A stretch of DNA of 64,000 nt from contig JAKFDA010000063.1 in the NCBI GenBank assembly GCA_036676355.1, positions 1 through 64,000 on the forward strand, read 5' to 3'. The notes beneath the pieces were generated by a model. It was not told where the DNA came from, ran no database searches, and saw nothing but the letters and a program-made list of their open reading frames with translations. Made by a program: the position numbers and the translations under genes. Below are positions 18,235 to 27,062 of the stretch, piece by piece. Origin of the DNA: ZC4RG42 sp036676355. GTDB taxonomy: Bacteria > Pseudomonadota > Gammaproteobacteria > Burkholderiales > SG8-39. Each line of letters begins with the position of its first letter. The stretch's first letter is position 1.

Positions 18235-19005
18235 TCAAAACTCGTTCTTCCATTGCCGGATGGCGGCGAATACTTCGATCGGCGAATCCGGCGTGCGACC
18301 GAGATAACGCGCGGCCGACGCGGCAACCGCGGGCGCATCGACGCGCAGGAACGGGTTGGTCGCCTCTTCCAGTCCGATCGTGGACGGCAGCGTGGGCTTG
18401 CCGGCTTTGCGAGTGGCGCGTTCGCGTATTTCGCGCTCGGCCAGTTCGATGTTGTCCGGTTCTACGACACGCGCGAAAGCGATGTTCGACAGTGTGTACT
18501 CGTGGGCGCAGTAGACCAGCGTGTCGTCCGGCAGCGCGGTCAGTTTGGCGAGCGAACGATGCATCTGCTCGGGTGTGCCTTCGAACAATCGTCCGCAGCC
18601 GGAAGCGAACAGCGTGTCGCCACAGAACAACATGCCTGCGCCATAATAGGCAATGTGTGAGCGGGTGTGTCCGGGTATCTCGATGACCTCGAATTGAAGG
18701 CCGAATTCGGGAATCTTTACGACCTCGCCCTCGCTTACACGCTGTGTCAGTTCCGCAATGCGTTCGTCGTGTGGTCCGTAGATCGGCACGTTGTGCGAGC
18801 GCTTCAATGCCGCAACGCCGCCGATATGATCGTTATGATGATGCGTGAGCAGAATCATGATCAGTTCCAGCCCTTCGCGGCGCAGATAATCGTGCACCGG
18901 CTGCGCATCACCCGGGTCAACGATCACGACTCGACGCGCATCGCGCAGGGCCCAGATATAGTTGTCATGGAATGCGGGTAAAGGAACGACAGTCGGTATG
19001 GGCAT
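18235..19005 (-). CDS. gloB: Hydroxyacylglutathione hydrolase (glyoxalase II)
   Basis: A 256-residue metallo-beta-lactamase-fold enzyme that hydrolyses S-lactoylglutathione to lactate and glutathione. The dinuclear metal site THHHNDHIGG (residues 54-63) and later ligands in GHTRSHIAYY and LFCGDTLFASGCGRLFEG are intact. The C-terminal HAGH domain ends with AIRQWKNEF. It is divergent from the methyltransferase gene, a pairing conserved in betaproteobacteria. Confidence 0.94.
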   Translation of the reverse strand: MPIPTVVPLPAFHDNYIWALRDARRVVIVDPGDAQPVHDYLRREGLELIMILLTHHHNDHIGGVAALKRSHNVPIYGPHDERIAELTQRVSEGEVVKIPEFGLQFEVIEIPGHTRSHIAYYGAGMLFCGDTLFASGCGRLFEGTPEQMHRSLAKLTALPDDTLVYCAHEYTLSNIAFARVVEPDNIELAEREIRERATRKAGKPTLPSTIGLEEATNPFLRVDAPAVAASAARYLGRTPDSPIEVFAAIRQWKNEF

Positions 19006-19137
19006 GATCGATAGCTATACGAAAGTACGAAAGAATGCGGCAGCGCGCCCGGGCGCGCGTGCCGGCGAACGATTCCCGCACGTTGCCTGTGCGACGTGCA
19101 GACGTGTGAGCGTGTGATTGTGTTGGACTCGGCGCAA

Positions 19138-19881
19138 ATGTCAACGCTTGTGGACTGGTTCGGGACGCCAAAGGGCGCCTACGTGCTGGAATGGGAGTTC
19201 GCACAATTCGACAGCGCGGTCGAAGACGTGTTCGGTTTTATTGCCGTCCAGATCGGCTCGCCGCAGCTCGATTTCCTGCGTGCCAATCGTATTCCGGTCC
19301 GTACATGCATCAGCCGTGAGCGCGGCTGCCATGTGCGCGGCGAGCCATTCGCATTGCCGTTCGCGTCGCAAAGCGTCGATCTCATCGTGCTGCCGCATGT
19401 ACTCGAATTCAGCGACACGCCGCATCAGATTCTGCGCGAAGCCGAGCGCGTGCTGCGACCGGAAGGACATATCGTGATTTCAGGTTTCAACCCACTCAGC
19501 CTGTGGGGAATAAAGGGCATGATCGCGCATCGGCGCGGCGAATATCCGTGGCGTGGCGATTTCATCGGACTGCTGCGCTTGCGCGACTGGCTGAAGCTGC
19601 TCGGCTTCGAACTCAACGGCGGGCGATTCGGCTGCTACGCGCCGCCGTTCAGCAGCACTAAATGGCTGCAGCGCAGCGCCTTCATGGAGTCGGCCGGCGA
19701 TCGCTGGTGGCCCATTGCCGGTGGCGTCTATGTGGTACGCGCGGTCAAACGTGTGCACGGCATGCGGGTCGTGATGCCGGCCTGGAAAAACGGCAAGGCG
19801 CGCGCCAAGGCGCTTTCTCCGATCGCCCATCGCCACAATGGTGCGCATCATGGCACGCGGCGGAACGGCCATGAGCAATAA
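19138..19881 (+). CDS. SAM-dependent methyltransferase, type 11-like
   Basis: A class I methyltransferase-like protein of about 247 residues, found between gloB and rnhA in many betaproteobacteria. The post-motif region FASQSVDLIVLPHVLEFSDTP and VLRPEGHIVISGFNP are the recognisable Methyltransf_11 segments; the first glycine-rich motif is poorly conserved. The substrate is unknown. I chose the ATG at 138 of the 19-kb segment (19138, MSTLVDWFGTP) over an in-frame GTG at 19096; neither has a strong ribosome-binding site. Its last 11 nt overlap rnhA. Confidence 0.8.
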   Translation: MSTLVDWFGTPKGAYVLEWEFAQFDSAVEDVFGFIAVQIGSPQLDFLRANRIPVRTCISRERGCHVRGEPFALPFASQSVDLIVLPHVLEFSDTPHQILREAERVLRPEGHIVISGFNPLSLWGIKGMIAHRRGEYPWRGDFIGLLRLRDWLKLLGFELNGGRFGCYAPPFSSTKWLQRSAFMESAGDRWWPIAGGVYVVRAVKRVHGMRVVMPAWKNGKARAKALSPIAHRHNGAHHGTRRNGHEQ

Positions 19882-20362
19882 CGGCGCGGGTGAAGTGGTG
19901 CGCCTTTACACCGACGGCGCATGCAAGGGCAATCCGGGAGTAGGCGGCTGGGGCGCGCTATTGCGTTGCGGCGGGCGGGAGAAGGAGTTGTACGGCGGCG
20001 AAGCGAACACGACCAACAATCGCATGGAACTGATGGCGGTTATTCAGGGGCTGAACGCACTGACGCGATCATGCGTGGTCGAGGTCTGGCTGGACTCCGA
20101 GTATGTCAAGAACGGTATTACGCAATGGATGGCGAACTGGAAGCGGCGCGGCTGGAAAACCGCCGATAGAAAACCGGTCAAGAACGCCGAACTGTGGCGC
20201 GAGCTCGATGCGGCGGCGCAGCGCCATGCCGTCACTTGGCACTGGGTGCGCGGCCATACCGGGCACGAAGGAAACGAGCGCGCGGACGCGTTGGCCAATC
20301 GCGGTGTCGATCAGGTGCGCTCGCAAAGCAGCGGAGATCTGCGGATCGCGCGCCAAGAGTAA
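19871..20362 (+). CDS. rnhA: Ribonuclease HI
   Basis: A 163-residue endonuclease that cleaves the RNA of RNA-DNA hybrids. The four carboxylates are in place: Asp15 (YTDGACKGNPG), Glu53 (NNRMELMA), Asp75 (WLDSEYVK) and Asp139 (NERADALA), with His129 in RGHTGHEG. The basic handle (WMANWKRRGWKTADRKPVKN) is intact. It starts inside the methyltransferase gene. dnaQ, its usual neighbour, is displaced by about 11 kb here. Confidence 0.96.
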   Translation: MSNNGAGEVVRLYTDGACKGNPGVGGWGALLRCGGREKELYGGEANTTNNRMELMAVIQGLNALTRSCVVEVWLDSEYVKNGITQWMANWKRRGWKTADRKPVKNAELWRELDAAAQRHAVTWHWVRGHTGHEGNERADALANRGVDQVRSQSSGDLRIARQE

Positions 20363-20422
20363 AGTCAGTTCAACAAACCGGATTCCCGGGCCGCGGCGTG
20401 ACCCGGAAGCCAGCATTACGTT

Positions 20423-21856
20423 TCAATCTTTATCGACTTCGGTTTTCGCCGTGGGCGGATATTCCGCATCGCTCCAGCCGCCGCCCAGCGCTTCCATCAG
20501 ATCGACCGTGTACGACAGATAAGCTTCGCGGTTGCGTACGAGCGCGAGTTCGGCTTCGTTCAGCGTGCGCTGCGCGTCGAGCACTTCCAGAAAACCCGAA
20601 TAGCCCGATTGATAACGCAGGCGTGCGAGTCGCAAGGAGTTGCGCGCCGCATCGACTTGCGCGCGCAGATCCTGTTCGGTATCCGCAGTCCAGGCGACAT
20701 TGGTGAGGCCGTCGGCTACTTCGCGGAACGCGGCTTCCGCCGCACCCTCATAAATTGCCGCCGCCTGACGCTGACGTGCGATCGCCTGATCGGTGCGCGC
20801 CGCATAACGACCGGCGTCGAATATCGGTCCGACCACACCGAGCCCGACCGACCAGATGCGTCCGCCGGCATCGAAGAGGTTGCCCAGTTCCGGGCTTTGC
20901 TGGCCGAACGAACCGGTCAGACTGAAAGTCGGGAATTGCGCCGCGCGTGCGACGCCGATTTCCGCATTGGCGGCGGCGAGTTGCGCCTCGGCCTGGCGCA
21001 CGTCGGGTCGACGTTCCAGCAGTGCCGAGGGCAGGCCGGCCGGAGGAACGGGCGGCAAAGGCAAGGTCCGCACATCGCCCGGCTCGAGTTGCAGATCGAG
21101 CGCGCCGCTCAGTTGACCGAGTTGATGCACAGTGACGTCGCGTTGGCGCTGTATCTCCTTCAACTGCGCCGCCGCCGAGGCACGCGCGCTCTCGGCCTGA
21201 TTCACGTCGAGGTCGGAGATCAGGCCGGCCTGTGCGCGCTTGCGCGCAATGTCGAGCGACTCTTCCGATACGCGCAAGTTTTCTGCGGCCACGTCGGTCT
21301 GCGCCTGCAGCGAACGCGCGGCGAAATAAGTTTGCGCAATGCTCGAAGCGAGTGTCAGTCCGACCACATCGCGTCCGTACTGCGTGCCGAGATATTGCGC
21401 GCGCGCCGATTCATGTGCGCGGCGCAGACGACCCCAGAAATCGAGCTCGAATGAGGTGGTTGCGGTGAGTTGAAACGAGTTGCGCACAACGGTCGTACCT
21501 GGTGCAACCCCGGTAGCCGCGGCAGCCTGGCCTCGACCGCGTGAGGCGTCGGCGTTGCCTTCGATCAACGGAAAGAAGGTCGCGCGCGCTTCGCGCAGCA
21601 CCGCTTCCGCTTCCTCGATGCGGGCAATTGCCATTTTCATGTCGGTGTTTTGCGCGAGACCCAGTTCGACCAGACGATTCAAATTCGGATCGTCATACAA
21701 CATCCACCAGGTTGGTGGAATTGTCGGTGTCGCGCTATTTGCATGGGCAACCGGATAGTCGACCGGCAGATCGAGCGCCGGTCGTTCGTAATCGGGACCG
21801 AGCGCACAGCCGGCAAGCGCCATGCTCAGCGCGAGGTAGAGCGGCAGGCGTTTCAT
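20423..21856 (-). CDS. RND efflux outer-membrane factor lipoprotein (OprM/NodT family)
   Basis: A 477-residue TolC-like channel lipoprotein. The signal peptide MKRLPLYLALSMALAGC carries a lipobox, followed by LGPDYERP, typical of OprM/NodT lipoproteins. Two OEP repeats contain the helices of the periplasmic tunnel (FELDFWGRLRRAHESARAQY; LLERRPDVRQAEAQLAAANA). The frame is open well upstream, but the ATG at 21856 overlaps the RND pump stop by 4 nt and gives the signal peptide. It is the third gene of the efflux operon. Confidence 0.93.
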   Translation of the reverse strand: MKRLPLYLALSMALAGCALGPDYERPALDLPVDYPVAHANSATPTIPPTWWMLYDDPNLNRLVELGLAQNTDMKMAIARIEEAEAVLREARATFFPLIEGNADASRGRGQAAAATGVAPGTTVVRNSFQLTATTSFELDFWGRLRRAHESARAQYLGTQYGRDVVGLTLASSIAQTYFAARSLQAQTDVAAENLRVSEESLDIARKRAQAGLISDLDVNQAESARASAAAQLKEIQRQRDVTVHQLGQLSGALDLQLEPGDVRTLPLPPVPPAGLPSALLERRPDVRQAEAQLAAANAEIGVARAAQFPTFSLTGSFGQQSPELGNLFDAGGRIWSVGLGVVGPIFDAGRYAARTDQAIARQRQAAAIYEGAAEAAFREVADGLTNVAWTADTEQDLRAQVDAARNSLRLARLRYQSGYSGFLEVLDAQRTLNEAELALVRNREAYLSYTVDLMEALGGGWSDAEYPPTAKTEVDKD

Positions 21857-24800
21857 GCCGGCTCCTTCACTTCGGCGTCTTCGGCGGGTGTTGCGTCCGC
21901 GGCTTTCAGTCGACGCGAGAACCAGACGAAGAACAGCGGCACGAAAATCGTCGCGATCGCGGTTGCGGCAAGCATGCCGCCGACGACACCGGTTCCCATG
22001 GAGCGGCGCGCTGCCGAGCCGGCGCCGCTGGCAATCGCCAGCGGCAGCACGCCCAGCACGAAGGCGAGCGACGTCATGACGATTGGACGGAAGCGCAGCC
22101 GCGCGGCCTGCAGTGCGGCTGCCATCGGCTGTTCGCCGGCGAGTACGCCCTGATGCGCGAATTCGACGATCAGGATCGCGTTCTTCGCCGCGAGCCCGAT
22201 AAGTACGACCAGACCGATCTGGAAATAGATGTCGTTTTCCATGCCGCGCAGCCAAACCAGCCCGAGTGCGCCGATGATCGCGAAAGGCACCGCCAGCACG
22301 ACTGCGGTGGGCAGGCGCCAGCGCTCATACAGTGCGGCGAGAATGAGAAAGACCATCACGATGGCGAGTCCGAAAGCGAACAGCGAGGCGTTACCGGTGC
22401 CTTTTTCCTGGTAGGCCTGACCGGTCCACGCAATGGTGTAGCCTGGCGGCAGCACTTGCGCGGCGACTTCGTCGACGGCAGCGATGGCCTGTCCCGAGCT
22501 GACGCCGGGCTTGCCGCCGCCCATCACTTTCGCGCCGACGAAACCGTTGAAGCGCTCGACCTGTTCGGGCCCGACAATGCTGCGCATGCTGAGGAAAGCC
22601 TTGACCGGAATCATTTCGCCGGTGGTGTTCGAACGCACATGCACGCGACCCAGATCATCCGGCTGCGCGCGGTAGGTCATGTCGGCCTGCAACTGCACGC
22701 GATAGGTGCGTCCCGAACGGTTGAAGTCGTTGACGTACAGCGGGCCCATGGTGCTCTGCAACGCCGCGAATACATCCGACACCGGCACGCCGAGCGCGAT
22801 CGCCTGTTCGCGATTCACTTCCACATAGAGTTGCGGAACCGTCGGACGGTAGAAGGTGTTGATGCTTTGCAAATCGGCATGCTGCGACAACGCCGCAGTG
22901 AACGTCTGCACCGCCTGCGCGAGTTGCTGCGGGTCCGAACTGCCGCGCGCCTGCACATAGACTTCGAAGCCGCCCGACGTGCCAAGGCCGCGAATGGCCG
23001 GCGGGTTGAAGGCGAACACCAGTCCATCCGAAAAACTGAAGCCGATTTTCGACACCTGACCCACTAATTCAGGGGCGCTCGCTTCGCGATCGTCCCAATG
23101 CTTCAGCGTGAGGAAGCTTGTGCCGGCATTCGGTTTGGTTCCGCCGCCGACGAGGTCGAATCCGCGGACCACGAAAATGTTGCCCACCGCTTCGTTGTCC
23201 TGCATGCGTTGCTGGAACTCGGCGCCGATCCGCGCGGTGCGCTGCAGCGTCGCGCCGTCGGGCAACTGGATGGAGGCGAAAATGTAGCCTTGGTCTTCGG
23301 GCGGCACGAAACTGGTCGGCACGCGCCAAAACAGCAGCGCACCGAGCGCCAATACGCCGAGAAAGGCGAGGCCCGACAATCCGCGGTGGTGGAGCGACAG
23401 GTTGACGGCGCGAAGGAAACCTCGAGTCGTTCTGTCGAAACCATTGTTGAACGGTTTGAACAGGCGCGATTCATGATCGCCGGGTTTCAATAGCAGCGCA
23501 CATAACGCAGGAGTGAGCGTCAGCGCCACGATGCCCGAAATCACCACCGAGATGGCCACCGTCACGGCGAACTGCTTGTACAGCACACCCGCGATGCCGC
23601 CCAGGAACGCGACTGGAATGAACACCGCGCACAACACCAATACGATGGCCAGGATCGCGCCGGACACCTCGTGCATCGCTTCGATGGAGGCTTCCTTGGC
23701 CGACATGCCGTGTTCGCGCATCAGACGTTCGACGTTCTCCAGCACCACGATCGCATCATCGACCACGATGCCGATTGCCAACACCATGGCGAACAAAGTA
23801 AGCGTGTTGATGGAAAAGCCAAGCGCGTACAGACCGGCGAAGGCGCCGAGCAGCGACACCGGCACGGCGATCATCGGAATCAGTGTGGCGCGCCAGCTCT
23901 GCAGGAACAGGAAGACGACCAGCACCACCAGCACCGCCGCTTCGCCGATGGTGTAGGTCACTTCCTCGATCGAGGCGGAGACGACCTGCGTGGTGTCGAA
24001 GGGAATCAGATATTCCACGTCCTGCGGAAAAGCCGTGCTCATTTCCGCGATGCGACTCTTGACTGCGGCCGCCACTTCCAGCGCGTTGGCGCCGGTCTGC
24101 AGATATACCGCCATGCCGACGCCGTCCTTGCCGTCGATGGTGGTCGATCGATCATAGGATTGCGCGCCGAGTTCGACGCGTGCAACGTCCCTGATACGCA
24201 GCGCCCCGCCGGGACCGCTCGCTCGCACGATGATGTCGCCGAATTCTTCCGGCTTGACCAGGCGGCCTTGCGCGGTGACGGTGTAGGTCAACGCCTGACC
24301 GGCCGGTGCCGGTTCGGAACCGACCTTGCCGGCGGCGTATTGCTGGTTCTGATTGCGTATCGCGTCGGCAATATCGGTCGTCGTGACGCCCATTTGCGCC
24401 ATGCGCTGCGGATCGAGCCACACGCGCATGGCGTAGCCGGAACCGAATAGCGTGACGTCGCCGACGCCCGGAATGCGCTTCAGTTCGTCAATGATGTTGA
24501 CCGTGGCGTAATCGGCCAGGTAGAGCGGGTCGTAGCGCTTGTCGTCGGACCGCAGTGCGATGACCACCAGGATGTCGTTGGAGCGCTTCTGCACCGTCAC
24601 GCCGTTGCGGCGCACTTCTTCCGGCAGTCGCGGCGTGGCGAGTTGCACGCGGTTGTTCAACTGGAACGTGGCGCGGTCCACGTCGGTGCCGACTTCGAAG
24701 GTCGCGGTGATGTTCACCGTGCCGTCGGACGATGAACTGGAATTGAAGTACAGCAGATCTTCAACGCCGGATAACTGCTCCTCGATCGGCGCGGCGACCG

Positions 24801-24987
24801 TCTTGGCCAGCGTTTCCGCGCTTGCACCGGGGAAGCTCGCGCTGATTGAAACGATCGGCGGCGCGATCTCGGGGTATTGCGCAATCGGCAGCATGAATGC
24901 GGCGACCGTACCGGCCAACGCAATGATGATGGAGACTACGCTGGCGAAAATCGGCCGCTCGATGAAAAAGCGCGAGAAATTGCCCAT
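21853..24987 (-). CDS. RND multidrug efflux pump, inner-membrane transporter (HAE1, AcrB type)
   Basis: A proton-driven drug exporter of 1044 residues that works as a trimer. It has 12 membrane helices with two large periplasmic loops. The start MGNFSRFFIERPIFASVVSI is typical, and the Asp pair of the proton relay is in helix 4 (GIVVDDAIVVLENVERLM). It has the length and pattern of AcrB/MexB-like pumps for amphiphilic drugs. It lies 9 nt after the membrane-fusion protein gene. Confidence 0.95.
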   Translation of the reverse strand: MGNFSRFFIERPIFASVVSIIIALAGTVAAFMLPIAQYPEIAPPIVSISASFPGASAETLAKTVAAPIEEQLSGVEDLLYFNSSSSSDGTVNITATFEVGTDVDRATFQLNNRVQLATPRLPEEVRRNGVTVQKRSNDILVVIALRSDDKRYDPLYLADYATVNIIDELKRIPGVGDVTLFGSGYAMRVWLDPQRMAQMGVTTTDIADAIRNQNQQYAAGKVGSEPAPAGQALTYTVTAQGRLVKPEEFGDIIVRASGPGGALRIRDVARVELGAQSYDRSTTIDGKDGVGMAVYLQTGANALEVAAAVKSRIAEMSTAFPQDVEYLIPFDTTQVVSASIEEVTYTIGEAAVLVVLVVFLFLQSWRATLIPMIAVPVSLLGAFAGLYALGFSINTLTLFAMVLAIGIVVDDAIVVLENVERLMREHGMSAKEASIEAMHEVSGAILAIVLVLCAVFIPVAFLGGIAGVLYKQFAVTVAISVVISGIVALTLTPALCALLLKPGDHESRLFKPFNNGFDRTTRGFLRAVNLSLHHRGLSGLAFLGVLALGALLFWRVPTSFVPPEDQGYIFASIQLPDGATLQRTARIGAEFQQRMQDNEAVGNIFVVRGFDLVGGGTKPNAGTSFLTLKHWDDREASAPELVGQVSKIGFSFSDGLVFAFNPPAIRGLGTSGGFEVYVQARGSSDPQQLAQAVQTFTAALSQHADLQSINTFYRPTVPQLYVEVNREQAIALGVPVSDVFAALQSTMGPLYVNDFNRSGRTYRVQLQADMTYRAQPDDLGRVHVRSNTTGEMIPVKAFLSMRSIVGPEQVERFNGFVGAKVMGGGKPGVSSGQAIAAVDEVAAQVLPPGYTIAWTGQAYQEKGTGNASLFAFGLAIVMVFLILAALYERWRLPTAVVLAVPFAIIGALGLVWLRGMENDIYFQIGLVVLIGLAAKNAILIVEFAHQGVLAGEQPMAAALQAARLRFRPIVMTSLAFVLGVLPLAIASGAGSAARRSMGTGVVGGMLAATAIATIFVPLFFVWFSRRLKAADATPAEDAEVKEPA

Positions 24988-24996
24988 GGCGGTTAC

Positions 24997-26196
24997 TCAG
25001 CTTGCCGGCTGTGCGGGAGCGGGTTTGGCCGCTGCGGGCACTGCGGGCGTGGAAGAGGGCTGAGCTTGCGCGGGCGCAGTTTCGGGTACCTGCGCTTTGA
25101 CGGTCGTGCCCGGCCGCATTTTCATCAGGTTGTCCACCACGATCACATCGCCGGATTGCAAGCCGCCGGTCACGACCCAGTCATTGTCGAGCCAGTTGGC
25201 GGTCTGCACCGGGCGCGTGGCTACTTTGCCGTCGGCGCCGACTACCCAGACCAGGTTGGCCTGCTCCGTTTGCATCACCGCCTGTTGCGGCACCAGATAC
25301 GCCTGCTGTTCACCGGCCAGGACCTGTACGCGGGCGAACTGGCCCGGCAGCCAACCAAGATCGGTGTTGGGGAACTCGGCGCGCAACTGCACGGTTCCCA
25401 TTTGCCGATCGACGGTCAGGCCGGCGAAGTTCAACTTGCCGTTGTCGGCGGCGATGCTCTGATCCTGTCGCAGCAGTTGCACGACAGCCTGCTTTTCCTT
25501 GCCGCGCAGGCGCTCGTAGTCCGATTCAGTCAGTGAAAAGCGGATCCACACCGGATTCATCTGGATGACGGTGGTAAGCAGGCTCGACTCCGTACCCGCC
25601 GTCACGAGACTGCCTTCGGAGCGCACCGCGCGTCCGGTGATGCCGCTGATCGGCGCGTTCACCACGGTGTAGGAGAGATTGAGTTTGGCTTCATTGACGC
25701 GCGCTTCCGCGCCTGCGATGGCGGCGGTCGCCTGCTTCAGTGCGGAAACGGCGTCGTCGTATTCCTTCTGCCCGATGGCGCGCTGCTCGGCGAGATCCTT
25801 GAGCCGGGCCGCTTCACGCTTCGCCTGCTCCTGGCGGGCCTGCGCTTCGCCCAGCGCGGCGCGTGCCTGGGCCAGGGCGATTTCGTAGGGCGCTCGATCA
25901 ATGCGGAACAGCACCGCGCCGGCTTTCACCGGCGCGCCTTCGTCATACACGCGTTTTTCCAGGATGCCGGAGACGCGCGCGCGGATTTCCACCTCGCGCG
26001 AGCCTTCGGCCTGGCCGACCGCCTCGAAGGCGATGGGCACCTGCTGCGGCGCCATCCGTTTGGCTGTGACGGGAATCGCCGGCGGTCCGGCCTGGGCGGA
26101 CTGCGCCTGGTCGTCGCCGCAGCCACTCAATATGAATAGCGTAACGGCAAGGGCGGCCACGACGTGGCGGGTTGAATCGGCTTTGTTTCGAGACAT
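24997..26196 (-). CDS. RND efflux periplasmic adaptor lipoprotein (AcrA/MexA type)
   Basis: A 399-residue membrane-fusion protein that bridges the pump and the outer-membrane channel. The signal peptide ends in the lipobox LSGC. Lipoyl-like halves flank a coiled coil (ALAQARAALGEAQARQEQAKREA), followed by beta-barrel and membrane-proximal domains and a Pro/Ala-rich tail. The ATG at 26196 was chosen because it creates the lipoprotein signal; upstream codons in the frame run into the regulatory region. It is the first gene of the tripartite operon, divergent from the TetR gene. Confidence 0.93.
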   Translation of the reverse strand: MSRNKADSTRHVVAALAVTLFILSGCGDDQAQSAQAGPPAIPVTAKRMAPQQVPIAFEAVGQAEGSREVEIRARVSGILEKRVYDEGAPVKAGAVLFRIDRAPYEIALAQARAALGEAQARQEQAKREAARLKDLAEQRAIGQKEYDDAVSALKQATAAIAGAEARVNEAKLNLSYTVVNAPISGITGRAVRSEGSLVTAGTESSLLTTVIQMNPVWIRFSLTESDYERLRGKEKQAVVQLLRQDQSIAADNGKLNFAGLTVDRQMGTVQLRAEFPNTDLGWLPGQFARVQVLAGEQQAYLVPQQAVMQTEQANLVWVVGADGKVATRPVQTANWLDNDWVVTGGLQSGDVIVVDNLMKMRPGTTVKAQVPETAPAQAQPSSTPAVPAAAKPAPAQPAS

Positions 26197-26248
26197 GGGT
26201 CCGCGGAAGAGCAGGGATGAGCGCGCGCATCGACGCAAGGGGAGGCAG

Positions 26249-26272
26249 TATATACAATCACCCATGTATGTA
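26249..26272. promoter_or_regulatory. Probable operator for the TetR-family repressor
   Basis: An imperfect palindrome TATATACA - 8 nt - TGTATGTA sits between the divergent adaptor and regulator genes. It resembles operators I recall for AcrR and TtgR (ACAT/ATGT-rich arms with the same spacing). It covers an upstream in-frame ATG at 26264, which argues against that codon being the start of the regulator. Confidence 0.6.
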
Positions 26273-26308
26273 ACAGCGGGGAAGCCCCGCGCGCCGGACA
26301 GACAACTT

Positions 26309-26920
26309 ATGCGACGCACCAAGGAAGATGCAGCCCGCACCAGACGCGCCATCATGGCCGCGGCGCTGAAAACATTCAGCAAACAGGGGATCGCGCGGAC
26401 CACCCTCGAAAGCATTGCGCGCGCCGCCGGCGTGACGCGCGGCGCGGTCTACTGGCACTTCGCCAACAAGCGCGCACTGGTTCAGGCGATACGCGACGAC
26501 GTATCGCTGCCGCTCATCGATCAAATCGATTTCACCCTGTTGAAACAGAAGGACATGCCGCCCCTCGAACGCATCGAACGCTTCCTGGTCGGGCTGATCG
26601 AAGCGGTGGAGCGGGATTCGCGTACGCGCGTAACCTTCGAAGTCATGTCGTTCAAATGCGAGTACGTTGACGATCTGGCGCGCGAGTTGCGCGAATACGG
26701 CCGCAAGAACGATCGACTACGCGAGACGCTGACCAAGGTGTACAAGGAGGCTCAGGCGGGTCTGCGACCGGGCGTCGAGCCCGATCTCGCGGCCCTGGAA
26801 ACCGTGACTTTTCTCGCGGGGTTGTTGCGACTATGGTTGATGGATCGGCATGCAACCGGCGTGCGCGGCCATGCGCGCGCGTTGATCGCCGCCCATGTTG
26901 CCGGCCGGCGTGCCGCATAA
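26309..26920 (+). CDS. TetR-family repressor of the efflux operon (AcrR/TtgR type)
   Basis: A 203-residue repressor. The N-terminal DNA-binding domain MRRTKEDAARTRRAIMAAAL...GVTRGAVYWHFANK is close to AcrR/TtgR/MexR-type TetR proteins (TF motif TTLESIARAAGVTRGAVYWHF). The ligand-binding C-terminal domain is of the AcrR type. The gene is divergent from the adaptor-pump-channel operon, the standard layout for local repression relieved by drug binding. The ATG at 26309 gives the typical N-terminus. Confidence 0.9.
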   Translation: MRRTKEDAARTRRAIMAAALKTFSKQGIARTTLESIARAAGVTRGAVYWHFANKRALVQAIRDDVSLPLIDQIDFTLLKQKDMPPLERIERFLVGLIEAVERDSRTRVTFEVMSFKCEYVDDLARELREYGRKNDRLRETLTKVYKEAQAGLRPGVEPDLAALETVTFLAGLLRLWLMDRHATGVRGHARALIAAHVAGRRAA

Positions 26921-26934
26921 TTCCTGATCGCATT

Positions 26935-26957
26935 CGAAGGAAGCCGGTCTTCCTTCG
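26935..26957 (+). terminator. Hairpin after the TetR gene
   Basis: Perfect 8-bp inverted repeat CGAAGGAA / TTCCTTCG with a 7-nt loop, 14 nt after the stop. No U-run follows, so termination is uncertain. Confidence 0.4.
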
Positions 26958-27062
26958 CCCGTCGCAGAAAGCACATGCTATACATGCGGGCGGGAGAAAG
27001 CCGACGTTCGAAAGATCGGCTGCACGGGTCCTTTGCGGACGGCGTCGGGAAGGGAAAGCCGC

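Noticed and set aside
26264..26308. Upstream ATG for the TetR-family gene
   Set aside because: It lies inside the palindromic operator and gives a non-standard N-terminus; ATG 26309 fits the family.
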